A stretch of 64,000 bases of DNA. It comes from Brachyspira sp949287565. Lineage in GTDB: Bacteria; Spirochaetota; Brachyspiria; Brachyspirales; Brachyspiraceae. Position numbers and translations under genes: made by a program. Within the stretch, counting starts at the first letter, position 1. Each line of letters opens with the position of its first letter. The notes beneath the pieces were generated by a model, which ran no database searches, had not been told where the DNA came from, and was given only the letters and a program-made list of their open reading frames with translations. Below, one piece after another: positions 1-8,140 of this stretch. The stretch lies in the NCBI RefSeq assembly GCF_036997615.1, contig NZ_JAWLQA010000010.1, one strand, 5' to 3'.

Positions 1-371
1 ATGATGATGACAAAAAAATAATAGAATTAGAAAGCAGAGATGATATGATAAAAACAGTGAAAGATGTATCGGATTTAAAAATTGATGCTGTAAAATTTCA
101 CCAGCTTGATATAGTAAAAGGTTCTTATTTTGAGAATATGTATAGAGATTATAATTTTCCTACATTAGACGAAGATTTTTATATAGATTTGATGAGCGAT
201 GCAATTTCTTTTACAAGATCAGATATTATAATAGCACGTTTAATGGGTGATAGTTTGGGAGATAGTTTAATAGCACCTAAATGGACTAAATCAAAAGGTG
301 AAATAATAAATCTAATAACAAAAAAAATGAAAGAAAAAAATATAATTCAAGGTATAAACTATAATGTTTAA
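1..371 (+). CDS. Radical SAM protein, YhcC/YtqA (TIGR01212) type, C-terminal part
   Basis: The frame is already open at the window edge (first full codon at 3), so this is the last 122 residues of a longer gene; the ATG at 45 is internal. The segment FHQLDIVKGSYFENMY followed by an acidic helix and IIIARLMGD matches the C-terminal half of the TIGR01212/YhcC radical SAM family, where the counterpart reads like 'hPLhvvKGT...'. The catalytic CxxxCxxC cluster motif would lie upstream of the window. Proteins of this family are cytosolic SAM-dependent enzymes of poorly defined substrate. It ends in a hairpin terminator 8 bases after the stop. The family call comes from remembered alignment patterns, not a search. 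Confidence 0.75.
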   Translation, partial: DDDKKIIELESRDDMIKTVKDVSDLKIDAVKFHQLDIVKGSYFENMYRDYNFPTLDEDFYIDLMSDAISFTRSDIIIARLMGDSLGDSLIAPKWTKSKGEIINLITKKMKEKNIIQGINYNV

Positions 372-378
372 AAAATAC

Positions 379-412
379 GGCAGGAATTAAAAAACTTAAC
401 TCCTGCCTAGTT
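379..412. terminator. Rho-independent terminator, probably bidirectional
   Basis: GGCAGGAATTAA (379-390) pairs with TTAACTCCTGCC (396-407) with one internal mismatch. A T-rich stretch follows on the plus strand, and on the minus strand the hairpin is followed by GTATTTTTT. It can end the radical SAM gene and also any minus-strand transcript coming from the riboswitch at 545-650. Confidence 0.75.
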
Positions 413-816
413 TTAGATATTTGGTTTATTTATGTATAAGAGATCAATCAAATTTATATTGTTATAATCATTTTTTAATAGTAATTAATAATACAGGAGT
501 ACACACTTAGAATATAATCTAGTGCACTCGACTGATTATTTATTATTAGATAAGGTAACCCGACTTCGTTAATTTATATTAAGAAACTAAACTTTACGGT
601 TGCGTGCCAGCGAAGGATTCACACCTTCATTCCCCATATATAGAATCGAAATATATTATATATGAAAAACAAATTTTTATCAAGCTTTTTAATATAATTT
701 TCAAATATAATAACATTAATTCAAATAAAAAAATTTATTAAAAAATTAATTTTATTTGCAAATGCATATAATTTGAATATACTATTTATAATAATATAAA
801 TTTTGAGGATATTTTT
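413..816. other. Intergenic region around the riboswitch
   Basis: Apart from the minus-strand cobalamin riboswitch and its 8-bp downstream stem at 497-529, this stretch is AT-rich with no ORF supported by a ribosome site. The last 130 bases form the plus-strand leader of the symporter at 817, with GAGGA about ten bases before its ATG. Confidence 0.6.
545..650 (-). promoter_or_regulatory. Cobalamin riboswitch, with no coding gene downstream
   Basis: Read on the minus strand, the sequence has the landmarks of the cobalamin aptamer in order: GGGGAA (628-634), the B12 box GGTGTGAATCCTTCGCTGGC (about 606-625), CGCAACCGTAAAG just after it, and AACGAAGTCGGGTTACC (554-571) closing the core. Downstream on the same strand comes an 8-bp stem (497-504 with 522-529) and then, about 130 bases on, the bidirectional terminator at 379-412 and the antisense strand of the radical SAM gene. 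I find no minus-strand ORF of useful length there. The plus-strand symporter at 817 is on the wrong strand to be its target. Confidence 0.85.
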
Positions 817-1998
817 ATGGAAGATCTAGAACCAAAAGCAAAAAAAGACTACTTATTAATAAAGCTGTTATTAGGAATAGCTTTAGGTGTTGTAATAGGT
901 ATGATTAGCAATGAGGCTGTTATCAATGTTATACAATCTATAAAATATGTACTTAATCAAGTAATATCATTTATGGTTCCATTGATTGTATTAGGTTTTA
1001 TTGCACCTGCTATTACTAGAATGGGAAACAGGGCTAATAAAATGTTAGGAGTTATTCTTGCTTTAGCATATTTCTCTTCAGTTGGTGCCGCTTTATTTGC
1101 TACTATTGCCGGATATATAATAATTCCTAATTTAAATATTGCTTCAAATGTTGCAGGCAGTAAAGAACTTCCTGAATTAATATTTAAATTAGATATTAAT
1201 CCTATATTTCCTGTAATAACTGCACTATTCTTAGCAATATGCGGAGGAGTAGCTGTTGTAAAAACTAAATCAAAATACTTCGAAAATCTACTAGATGAAC
1301 TTAATAATATAATACTATTTTTAGTAAATAATGTAGTAGTACCAATATTACCATTTTATATAGGAACTACTTTTGCTACTTTATCCTATGAAGGTACTAT
1401 AATTAAGAGTGTACCTGTATTTTTAATAATCATAATAATAGCAATAGTAGGACATTTTATATGGCTTACAGTTTTATATTCTATAGCGGGTATTGTATCA
1501 AAGAAAAATCCTGCAAGAGTATTTAAACATTATGGTCCTGCTTATTTCACTGCTGTAGGTACTATGTCATCTGCTGCAACTTTACCTGTGGCTTTGAAAT
1601 GTGCAAGTAAATCTGATGCATTAGATAAAGACATTGTAAACTTTGCTATACCAATGGGAGCAACTATACACTTATGCGGATCCGTACTTACAGAAACATT
1701 CTTTGTTATGACTATATCTAAAATATTATATGGACAGCTTCCTGCAGTTGGTACTATGATTTTATTTGTTATATTGCTTGGTATATTTGCTGTTGGAGCT
1801 CCTGGAGTGCCTGGCGGAACTGTTGTTGCTTCTTTGGGAATAATAATTTCAGTTTTAGGTTTTAATGATGATGGTACTGCTTTAATACTTGCTATATTTG
1901 CATTACAAGATAGTTTCGGTACAGCATGTAATGTTACAGGAGATGGTGCTTTAGCATTAATACTTCAAGGAATATTTAAAAAAGATAATGCAAGTTAA
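817..1998 (+). CDS. Dicarboxylate/amino acid:cation symporter (DAACS, GltP/SstT-like)
   Basis: A 393-residue inner-membrane carrier of the sodium- or proton-coupled DAACS family, importing dicarboxylates, glutamate/aspartate or serine/threonine; the exact substrate cannot be read from the sequence. Family landmarks are visible: the hairpin-1 segment SSAATLPVALKCA (about residues 251-263), the following IPMGATIHLCGS, which corresponds to the cation-binding NMDG region of glutamate carriers, and the hairpin-2 segment APGVPGG (about 328-334). Several hydrophobic segments span the length, which is slightly short of the usual 400-430 residues. The start is supported by GAGGA ten bases upstream. 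A hairpin terminator follows at 2030. It stands alone as a single-gene unit. Confidence 0.85.
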   Translation: MEDLEPKAKKDYLLIKLLLGIALGVVIGMISNEAVINVIQSIKYVLNQVISFMVPLIVLGFIAPAITRMGNRANKMLGVILALAYFSSVGAALFATIAGYIIIPNLNIASNVAGSKELPELIFKLDINPIFPVITALFLAICGGVAVVKTKSKYFENLLDELNNIILFLVNNVVVPILPFYIGTTFATLSYEGTIIKSVPVFLIIIIIAIVGHFIWLTVLYSIAGIVSKKNPARVFKHYGPAYFTAVGTMSSAATLPVALKCASKSDALDKDIVNFAIPMGATIHLCGSVLTETFFVMTISKILYGQLPAVGTMILFVILLGIFAVGAPGVPGGTVVASLGIIISVLGFNDDGTALILAIFALQDSFGTACNVTGDGALALILQGIFKKDNAS

Positions 1999-2029
1999 GT
2001 TATAAAATATTTCTCCTATCTTTTTATAA

Positions 2030-2067
2030 AAATAAGCAGGCTTAATTTTAGGCTTGCTTATTTTTGT
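2030..2067 (+). terminator. Rho-independent terminator after the symporter
   Basis: AATAAGCA pairs with TGCTTATT around a GGCTTAATTTTAGGCT interior, followed by TTTTGTTTTT. Confidence 0.75.
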
Positions 2068-2091
2068 TTTTAAATATAAAAATTTTATACA

Positions 2092-2432
2092 ACGCACGGT
2101 AAACTAATTAAAAAAATATAAAACAAATTTTGAATTATAATTAAAACAATATAAAAAGATGCATTCAGCGTGCGGTTAAAATATTTTTAAATCTAATTAA
2201 ATCTTGTTTTCTAATAATACTTTAAATATAATTAAAGCTAAAATGAAAAATAAAGCAATAAATTTTAACGTGCGGGGTATGTAATAAAAGTTTTAAAGCT
2301 TAATTACATTTTCCCACCCTCTATACTTATAATTTAAATTTGACATTAAAACTTTAACTTCTTTATTACTAAAATAGAATTTGTAAACACCCACCCAATT
2401 TTTTTAAACTTAAAAATGCATTCACCGCACGT
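2092..2432. repeat. Family A palindromic repeat (small unit, left arm, right arm)
   Basis: Holds a small CGCACG...GCGTGCG unit (2093-2175), then the large palindrome. The left arm is degenerate, retaining TGCGGGGTATGTAATAAAAG at its inner end. The right arm keeps TTAATTACATTTTCCCACCC and, 75 bases on, ACACCCACCCAA, ending in CACCGCACG (2423-2431); a further ACCGTGCG lies at 2454. With the promoter at 2469 it fills most of the gap between the symporter and the next gene. No ORF is supported in it. Confidence 0.7.
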
Positions 2433-2468
2433 AAAAATAAATTAATGTAAATTACCGTGCGTACGTAT

Positions 2469-2496
2469 TTGCAAAAAAGTAAAATTATAATATACT
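2469..2496 (+). promoter_or_regulatory. Sigma-70-like promoter for the DUF3592 gene
   Basis: TTGCAA (2469-2474), 16-base spacer, TATACT (2491-2496). The same box pair and spacing recurs at 3087-3114, which strengthens both calls. Confidence 0.5.
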
Positions 2497-2581
2497 TGAT
2501 ACCAATTTTATTTATAAAAAATACTAGAAAATGAAACAGAAGGCTAAGCTATTTTGAAAAAATAATATTGGAGTTTTAATA

Positions 2582-3009
2582 ATGAATAGAAAAAAATTTC
2601 AATTATAGAAAAAATATTAATATGTTCTGTAGGAATATTTTTAACTTTTGATGGGATAGTAGGATTCTTTTCTTTTATTGATACAAAAAATTATATTCAT
2701 ACTGTAGGAGTGGTTGAAGAGTTAGATAGAAGAAAAATAGTATATAACCCTAGAAAAATTGGATATAAAAAGGTAATGGTAATAAGATATGAAGCTGATA
2801 ATCATGGAACATTATATGCTACTTTAAGAAGTCATTATCCATTTAGAAAAGTAGGTGATGAATTGCCTTTATGGTATGATCCTGATGAACCCAAAAATAT
2901 AAAACTTCCACTTTCTGATAGTATTTCTTATATATTAAGCATTGTTATAGGATTGCTAATAATTTATTTTGGAATTTATATTGTAAATGAAAATAAATAT
3001 CGATTATGA
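2582..3009 (+). CDS. DUF3592-type membrane protein, frameshifted near its start
   Basis: The open frame from the GTG at 2710 encodes only 99 residues, but the same frame is open back to 2590 and encodes a hydrophobic segment (ILICSVGIFLTFDGIVGFF). A good start lies at ATG 2582 with GGAG eight bases before it, but in the neighbouring frame, which stops at 2608. One extra A in the run of seven at 2590-2596 would join them into a protein of about 142 residues. That protein has a membrane segment at each end and between them the DUF3592 pattern: a V.Y..G-like strand, then VGDELPLWYDPDEPKNI. DUF3592 proteins are membrane proteins of unknown function. The break may be phase variation, decay or a base-calling error. 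Confidence 0.6.
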
Positions 3010-3086
3010 TGGTTTAAGTTCAAAATCTTATATTTCTTATTTATTCAATTTTTTTAAATTATAATTAAGTTATATATAACAATTTA

Positions 3087-3114
3087 TTGCAAAAATGCTA
3101 AACTATAATATACT
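3087..3114 (+). promoter_or_regulatory. Promoter leaving a very short leader before the 924-residue gene
   Basis: TTGCAA (3087-3092), 16-base spacer, TATACT (3109-3114). Transcription would start near 3121, only about nine bases before the ATG at 3130, so the mRNA would be nearly leaderless. This fits the absence of a ribosome binding site. Confidence 0.5.
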
Positions 3115-3129
3115 ATCAATCAATTATTT

Positions 3130-5904
3130 ATGAAGAAACTTTTTTTATATTTCATTTTACTAGTTATTATAGCGGCTAATCTTTACCCTCAAGTTTTTAA
3201 ACCATTTAGAAAACTATATACTATACAAACAAAAAAATTTGAAATAATATTTCCTATAGAATCAAGAAGAACAGCAGAAAATTTAGCAAAAGTAGCTGAT
3301 GATATATATGAAAAATATTCAAAAATTTTAAATAGCACCGTAGCAGGAAAAATCCCCATAACAATAACACCAGATATAAATATGTTTAATTCAATGGCTA
3401 TGATAATACCATATTCAAGTTTAATATTATATGATACAAATATGGACGAAAATCTTACAAGCTATAATAATAACTTTGAAACAGTATTTATACATGAACT
3501 CACACATTTACTTTCTATGGCTTCAGAAAATACAGGACTCGCAACTAAAGTAATGGGAAACTGGGCTTCTTTTGTGCATATTAATGCTATGCCTTTTATG
3601 ATTGAAGGAGGCCCTGTCAGCATGGAAAGTTTAACAGGTTTCGGACGTGCTAATGACCCTTTGGTAAAACAAAGATTAAGACAGGATATATTTGAAGGCA
3701 ATTTCAGAACTCCTATTCAAGCTTCTTATGTTTGGACTAAAAGCCCTTACGGAAATGTTTATTATGAATACGGCGGGCTATTTTCTAAATATTTGCAAGA
3801 TAGATTCGGAATGGAAAAGTATACAGAGTTTTGGAAAAAAATGCAGACTAGTCTTAGCTTTTCATTTCTTATTTATAATTCAGGAGTTTATGGGGCTTTC
3901 AAAAAAGTTTATGGAATGAAATTTACGGAAGTATGGGCGGACTTTCAAAATTCATTGGCATTAGAAAATGTTAATCCAAGCGAAGAATTAATGGTTAATG
4001 ATAAAGAAACTTTTATAAATGATATTTATTCTTATAATAATACCGTTTATTATATAGACGGAGATATTGGAGCTTTATATTCTTACAAAGAAAAAAGAAA
4101 TAATCAAAACAATAAAAAAGATTTGAAATTAGAATTTTTAATAGATCAAGGTTCTGAAAGTTTAGATATATCAAAAGATGGAAATAATGCCTTAATAGTT
4201 TCTTATATGTTTAATGGAGGACTTTATAAATATATAGTTAAAGAATATGATCTAAATAAAAGAACTAGAACTAAAAGAAAATGGTTCGATATGCAGTATG
4301 CAAGATATTTTAAAAATGGAATTATAGGAATATCAAAAGATTTGCATAACTCTATTTTAGTTTATATAAATGAAAATAATGAAAAAGAAATTTTATTACA
4401 GGCTAATGATAATTTCGGATATAGTTCTCCTGCTGTTATAGATGATAATAATATAGCTTTGATAGTTACTGAAAACGGAATTAAACATATAGCAATATTT
4501 AATTATAATAATAAATCATTAAGATATATTGATACAAAAGATAATACTTTAAATTATGTAAGAACTTTAAGATATTCAAATAATAAGCTTCTTTTCTCAT
4601 ACAATAATAATGACAGATTTTATAAATTAGGCGAAATAGATTTAAATAATAATCAGATGAAACTCTATACAAAAGACTATTCAGGAGGGGTTTTATCTCC
4701 AACCTATGCTAATGGAAGTATTTATTATAGAGGAAGATTTTCAGAGTTTGACAGGCTTATGAAATATTCTGATAATACATCTGTAACAAAAAATTTCACG
4801 TACACTGATAAAACAATAAACAAATATAAATTTACTCCACAAATGGATCTTGGCAATTACAATGGCTTTAAATATTTAAAGCCTTGGGCTATGTGGGTAC
4901 CTCTTCCTCAAATAAATGATAGTTTTCCATTTTTAATTAATGGACTTGGTATATTATCAGTAGTCGCTTCTCCTTCTGCTGATAATTTGGCTTTGATTTG
5001 GCTCGGATATGATATACCTTCTAATTTTTTACAGACTGAATTAACAATTACTTCTTTTAAATTGCTTTATCCTTTATACTTCGGATTCAAAAGCGATATA
5101 GTGTATTCTACTTATAACTATTGGAGATTAAACTCTTATATTGCCATGCAGTTTATACTTAACACAGAAAGTGATAAACTATATTTTATGCTTGAGCCTT
5201 CAATTTCAGGAGCTTTATTTTCTGAATTTGTTAATCCTCAAACTAATACCTCCCCAGCATTTAATTGGAAATATTCTTCATGGACATTAAATGTTTATTT
5301 AAAAGCCTCGATGATATTCAGAGTGCAAACTGATAGGCCTTATAGAGATGATTTAGTAAACCTTACTGTTATACCTAAATATTCTATTAGATACAATAAA
5401 TTTGCAATAGATTTCAGCACAAAGTTTCAAACTAGATATGTACCTATAAGAGCTAGCTTCTATGGTTCTTATGCTTTTGATACAAATGCTGCATTTGATG
5501 GGGATTCTACAGTATTCAGTTCAAGTGAAGTAAGTGCACCTGAAGAATTCTATGCTTATGTACAGAATAAAAAATATAAAGCGAATTATTTTTTAGGCGG
5601 TGATGTTGAACTTTTAGGTTATTTGAGTTCACATTTTAATTTAAGCCATATATATTTTGATAATTTTTTTGCTTCTCTTTCATACAGATTTGCTTATTAC
5701 TCAAAAGAATATATGCATTCCGCAGCTTTAAAAGTAGGATTTGATGCAAGTATTCCTGTATCAGGATATCAAAATGTTGTAACAGGAGAACCTTATATAT
5801 TATTAGCTTTAAGACTTCCAACAAGTTTAGATAAAAGTGTAATAGGAAATCATCCTACTTTAAACGATCTATATATAGGATTCGGACTTCAAATGTCTTG
5901 GTAA
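3130..5904 (+). CDS. Large exported protein: HExxH metallopeptidase-like domain, propeller-like middle, barrel-like C-terminus
   Basis: A 924-residue protein with an N-terminal signal peptide (KKLFLYFILLVIIAANLYP). Residues 122-126 are HELTH, a zinc HExxH motif, and Glu159 in FMIEGG is placed like the third ligand of a gluzincin. Residues about 290-560 are a run of short beta-rich repeats, several with a turn plus aromatic (IYSYNNTVYYIDGD, GSIYYRGRF), as in TolB/WD40-like propellers. The last ~330 residues are alternating amphipathic strands rich in Tyr/Phe, and the protein ends in ...GLQMSW with a terminal aromatic, as outer-membrane barrels do. I infer an outer-membrane-anchored protein with a protease-like domain exported to the periplasm or surface. 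No ribosome site is seen; the mRNA is predicted almost leaderless. Substrate unknown. Confidence 0.6.
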   Translation: MKKLFLYFILLVIIAANLYPQVFKPFRKLYTIQTKKFEIIFPIESRRTAENLAKVADDIYEKYSKILNSTVAGKIPITITPDINMFNSMAMIIPYSSLILYDTNMDENLTSYNNNFETVFIHELTHLLSMASENTGLATKVMGNWASFVHINAMPFMIEGGPVSMESLTGFGRANDPLVKQRLRQDIFEGNFRTPIQASYVWTKSPYGNVYYEYGGLFSKYLQDRFGMEKYTEFWKKMQTSLSFSFLIYNSGVYGAFKKVYGMKFTEVWADFQNSLALENVNPSEELMVNDKETFINDIYSYNNTVYYIDGDIGALYSYKEKRNNQNNKKDLKLEFLIDQGSESLDISKDGNNALIVSYMFNGGLYKYIVKEYDLNKRTRTKRKWFDMQYARYFKNGIIGISKDLHNSILVYINENNEKEILLQANDNFGYSSPAVIDDNNIALIVTENGIKHIAIFNYNNKSLRYIDTKDNTLNYVRTLRYSNNKLLFSYNNNDRFYKLGEIDLNNNQMKLYTKDYSGGVLSPTYANGSIYYRGRFSEFDRLMKYSDNTSVTKNFTYTDKTINKYKFTPQMDLGNYNGFKYLKPWAMWVPLPQINDSFPFLINGLGILSVVASPSADNLALIWLGYDIPSNFLQTELTITSFKLLYPLYFGFKSDIVYSTYNYWRLNSYIAMQFILNTESDKLYFMLEPSISGALFSEFVNPQTNTSPAFNWKYSSWTLNVYLKASMIFRVQTDRPYRDDLVNLTVIPKYSIRYNKFAIDFSTKFQTRYVPIRASFYGSYAFDTNAAFDGDSTVFSSSEVSAPEEFYAYVQNKKYKANYFLGGDVELLGYLSSHFNLSHIYFDNFFASLSYRFAYYSKEYMHSAALKVGFDASIPVSGYQNVVTGEPYILLALRLPTSLDKSVIGNHPTLNDLYIGFGLQMSW

Positions 5905-5959
5905 CAGTTCAAATCAATAAAATTTTTATAGATTTGAACTGTTTATTAACTTTTTATTT

Positions 5960-7112
5960 TTATATAAAAGTTGCTCTGAGCTGTCCCATAGTTCCAACAA
6001 ATATAACAAATAATACAAAAGATATTGAAAACCATATTATTCTAAATTTTTTACTTTGTTCGGATTTTATTCCTATAAATGCATAAGCAGCTAGTGCCAC
6101 CATAGGAAGTCTAGTTAAACTCAAATTACTACTTGTGCTTAAAGGCATTAATATTGTAAATATAGAATAAAATGAAAAATATATTGGAACTTTCTTTATT
6201 GATAAAATCGATAATATCAACATTGTCATAGGACATATAAATTCCAATGTAGTCCTTAAAGCAGGGAATTGAAATATTCTAATGAAAAGTTTTATTATAA
6301 ATGGTATTATTAAAGGACTAGGAGTTTCTCTTGACCATGCTTTCTGCGCCTCCAAGAAATAAAAAGCATTATCAGTCTTTACATACATATATACGAGCCA
6401 TAAACCATACACTGCCATAACAACAGCCAAAAAACTAAGTCCTTTTTTTAATAATAAAATAATAGAGTCAAAATTATAATTTCTTTCTTTTAAATAATTG
6501 ATAAGCATATCCAAACCATATCCTGCAAGAAGTGCTAATCCATTTATTCTAGTTAATATAGATAATCCGCAAAAAAGAGCTGCTATCATATAATCTTTAT
6601 TTTTGTATGAAAGCACAGAAATTAATACCATTAAAAAATATAAGGCTTCAGAATAGCATATAGTATTATAATGAGATGCAGGATAAACAATAAGTCCAAG
6701 CACTGCATACATAGAAGCTGTTTTTCCTATATAAGAAATTAAATAATAAAATAATAAAATCATTACAAATATAAATGATATATTAGTGATGAAAAATGCT
6801 GCAAATTCGTATGAGCCTAAAAATAAAGGAGATAAATATTTAATCAAAAACGGATATAAAGGGGCATACGCATAGAATGTATTATAATAACCATTCTTTG
6901 CTATACTATTAAAAGAAAGAGCATCGGCAAATCTAAAAAGTATATCAGTTAATTTAGTTATATGAGGATTCAAATCATTTCCTTATAGGAAGATAATAAT
7001 AGCCTATAGCAAGAACTAATATAAATACTAGTCTTGTAAATATAAAAGATACAAATATTATTTTTAATTCTTTTGAATTTAATTTAAAAAAGTTTTTTAT
7101 GTTTTCTAACAT
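5960..7112 (-). CDS. PIG-V-type (GT-C) mannosyltransferase-like membrane protein, frameshifted
   Basis: The 337-residue frame from about 6973 down to 5960 has about eight hydrophobic segments and the motif YAPLYPFLIKYLS after ADALSFNSIAKNGYY, as in PIG-V/GT-C glycosyltransferases that use lipid-linked sugars. It has no convincing start. Upstream in another frame, ATG at 7112 opens 45 residues (MLENIKNFFKLNSKELK..., ending LPIRK) that provide the missing cytosolic tail and first membrane segment before a TGA at 6975-6977. Removing one base from AAATGATTTG joins the two as ...LPIRKDLNPHITK. The intact protein would have about 382 residues. This is a broken gene or a sequence error; the break is not in a long homopolymer. 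The family call is moderate, and the acceptor is unknown. Confidence 0.55.
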
Positions 7113-7285
7113 ATTAATACATCCTACAAATTTATAGACTAAAATTATATACTATTTCTATAAATAATGTCACATATTTTTATATTCAAAATTGTATTTT
7201 TTTTAATAAATGTAAAATATAAGGAACTTTTAAGCAAGTAATTCGTCTAATTATATAATTATAGGTTAGTTTTAGGAGAAAAACT

Positions 7286-7645
7286 ATGAAACGCTTTATT
7301 CTTGTTCTTTTTATTACAGTTATATTATCTATATCATTATTCGCTGAAGATTATTATTGTGCTGATGAACCTTATACATATTTTATTTATAATGAAGATT
7401 CACTTACTGAAAAACAATTAAATGAAATAATGAAGTTAAAAGATAAATATCAGCCTAAAATTTCAGAACTAAGGAAAAAAATGTATTTAGAAAGAACTAA
7501 AATAAATTTGGAAATGTCTAAAAAAAATCCTGATGAACTTGTTATCAATAATTCAATAAAATTAAATATGCAATATGCCAAAGAATTAAAAAAGATAGCC
7601 AGTGATTTTCTTCAAGAATATAATAAAATAAAAAATACCAAATAA
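7286..7645 (+). CDS. Small periplasmic LTxxQ (Spy/CpxP-like) protein, copy 1
   Basis: 119 residues with a signal peptide (KRFILVLFITVILSISLFA) and a helical mature domain. LTEKQLNEIMKLKDKYQPK matches the LTxxQ motif of the Spy/CpxP/metal-resistance family, periplasmic helical proteins that buffer misfolded envelope proteins or sense metals. The C-terminal half is charged helix ending in LQEYNKIKNTK. AGGAG lies eight bases before the ATG. A second copy follows at 7787, with a terminator between them, so the two are separate transcripts. The family is inferred from the motif and architecture; Brachyspira-specific function is unknown. Confidence 0.55.
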   Translation: MKRFILVLFITVILSISLFAEDYYCADEPYTYFIYNEDSLTEKQLNEIMKLKDKYQPKISELRKKMYLERTKINLEMSKKNPDELVINNSIKLNMQYAKELKKIASDFLQEYNKIKNTK

Positions 7646-7675
7646 CTCACATAAGAAATAAAACCATATTCTACT

Positions 7676-7706
7676 AAAAGGGAGAGAAATTATCTCTCCT
7701 TTTTTT
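7676..7706 (+). terminator. Rho-independent terminator
   Basis: GGGAGAGA pairs with TCTCTCCT around AATTA, followed by seven T. Confidence 0.9.
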
Positions 7707-7786
7707 ATATAAAATTATTTTTTATATTTCAATAAATTGCTTTTACATGTATAATAAAAGAAGTAATTATTTTTTAAGGATAAATT

Positions 7787-8137
7787 ATGAAAAAGATTGC
7801 TGCATTATTATTTATATTCTCATCTTTTTTATTTTCTTATTATTGTCCATATTCTAATTATCACTATGATTATTTTATTATAAATGCAGAAGGTTTAACA
7901 GAAAAACAATTACAGAAAATAATGCAGTTAAAAGAAAAATATCAGCCTAAATTTCATGAATTAAAACAAAAAATTAATATAGAAAAAATAAAAATAGATA
8001 TAGAAATGTGCAAAGAAAAAAGAAATCAAAAAATTATAGATGAAAGCATACAGCTAAATATAGAATATAATAAAGAATTAAAAAAAATAGCTAATGAATT
8101 TTTAGAGGAATATAATAAAATAAAAACAGAAAATTAA
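7787..8137 (+). CDS. Small periplasmic LTxxQ (Spy/CpxP-like) protein, copy 2
   Basis: 116 residues and clearly paralogous to the gene at 7286: signal peptide KKIAALLFIFSSFLFS, then YYCPYSNYHYDY, then LTEKQLQKIMQLKEKYQPK and a charged helix ending EEYNKIKTEN. The shared LTEKQL..IM.LK.KYQPK block and C-terminal EYNKIK are the strongest identities. AAGGAT precedes the ATG. The stop is three bases before the ATG of the 1018-residue TPR gene, so those two are probably co-transcribed and translationally coupled. Confidence 0.55.
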   Translation: MKKIAALLFIFSSFLFSYYCPYSNYHYDYFIINAEGLTEKQLQKIMQLKEKYQPKFHELKQKINIEKIKIDIEMCKEKRNQKIIDESIQLNIEYNKELKKIANEFLEEYNKIKTEN

Positions 8138-8140
8138 GAT

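Noticed and set aside
817..1998. Cobalamin riboswitch as regulator of the symporter gene
   Set aside because: The aptamer landmarks are on the minus strand, and the symporter is on the plus strand 170 bases away in the wrong direction.
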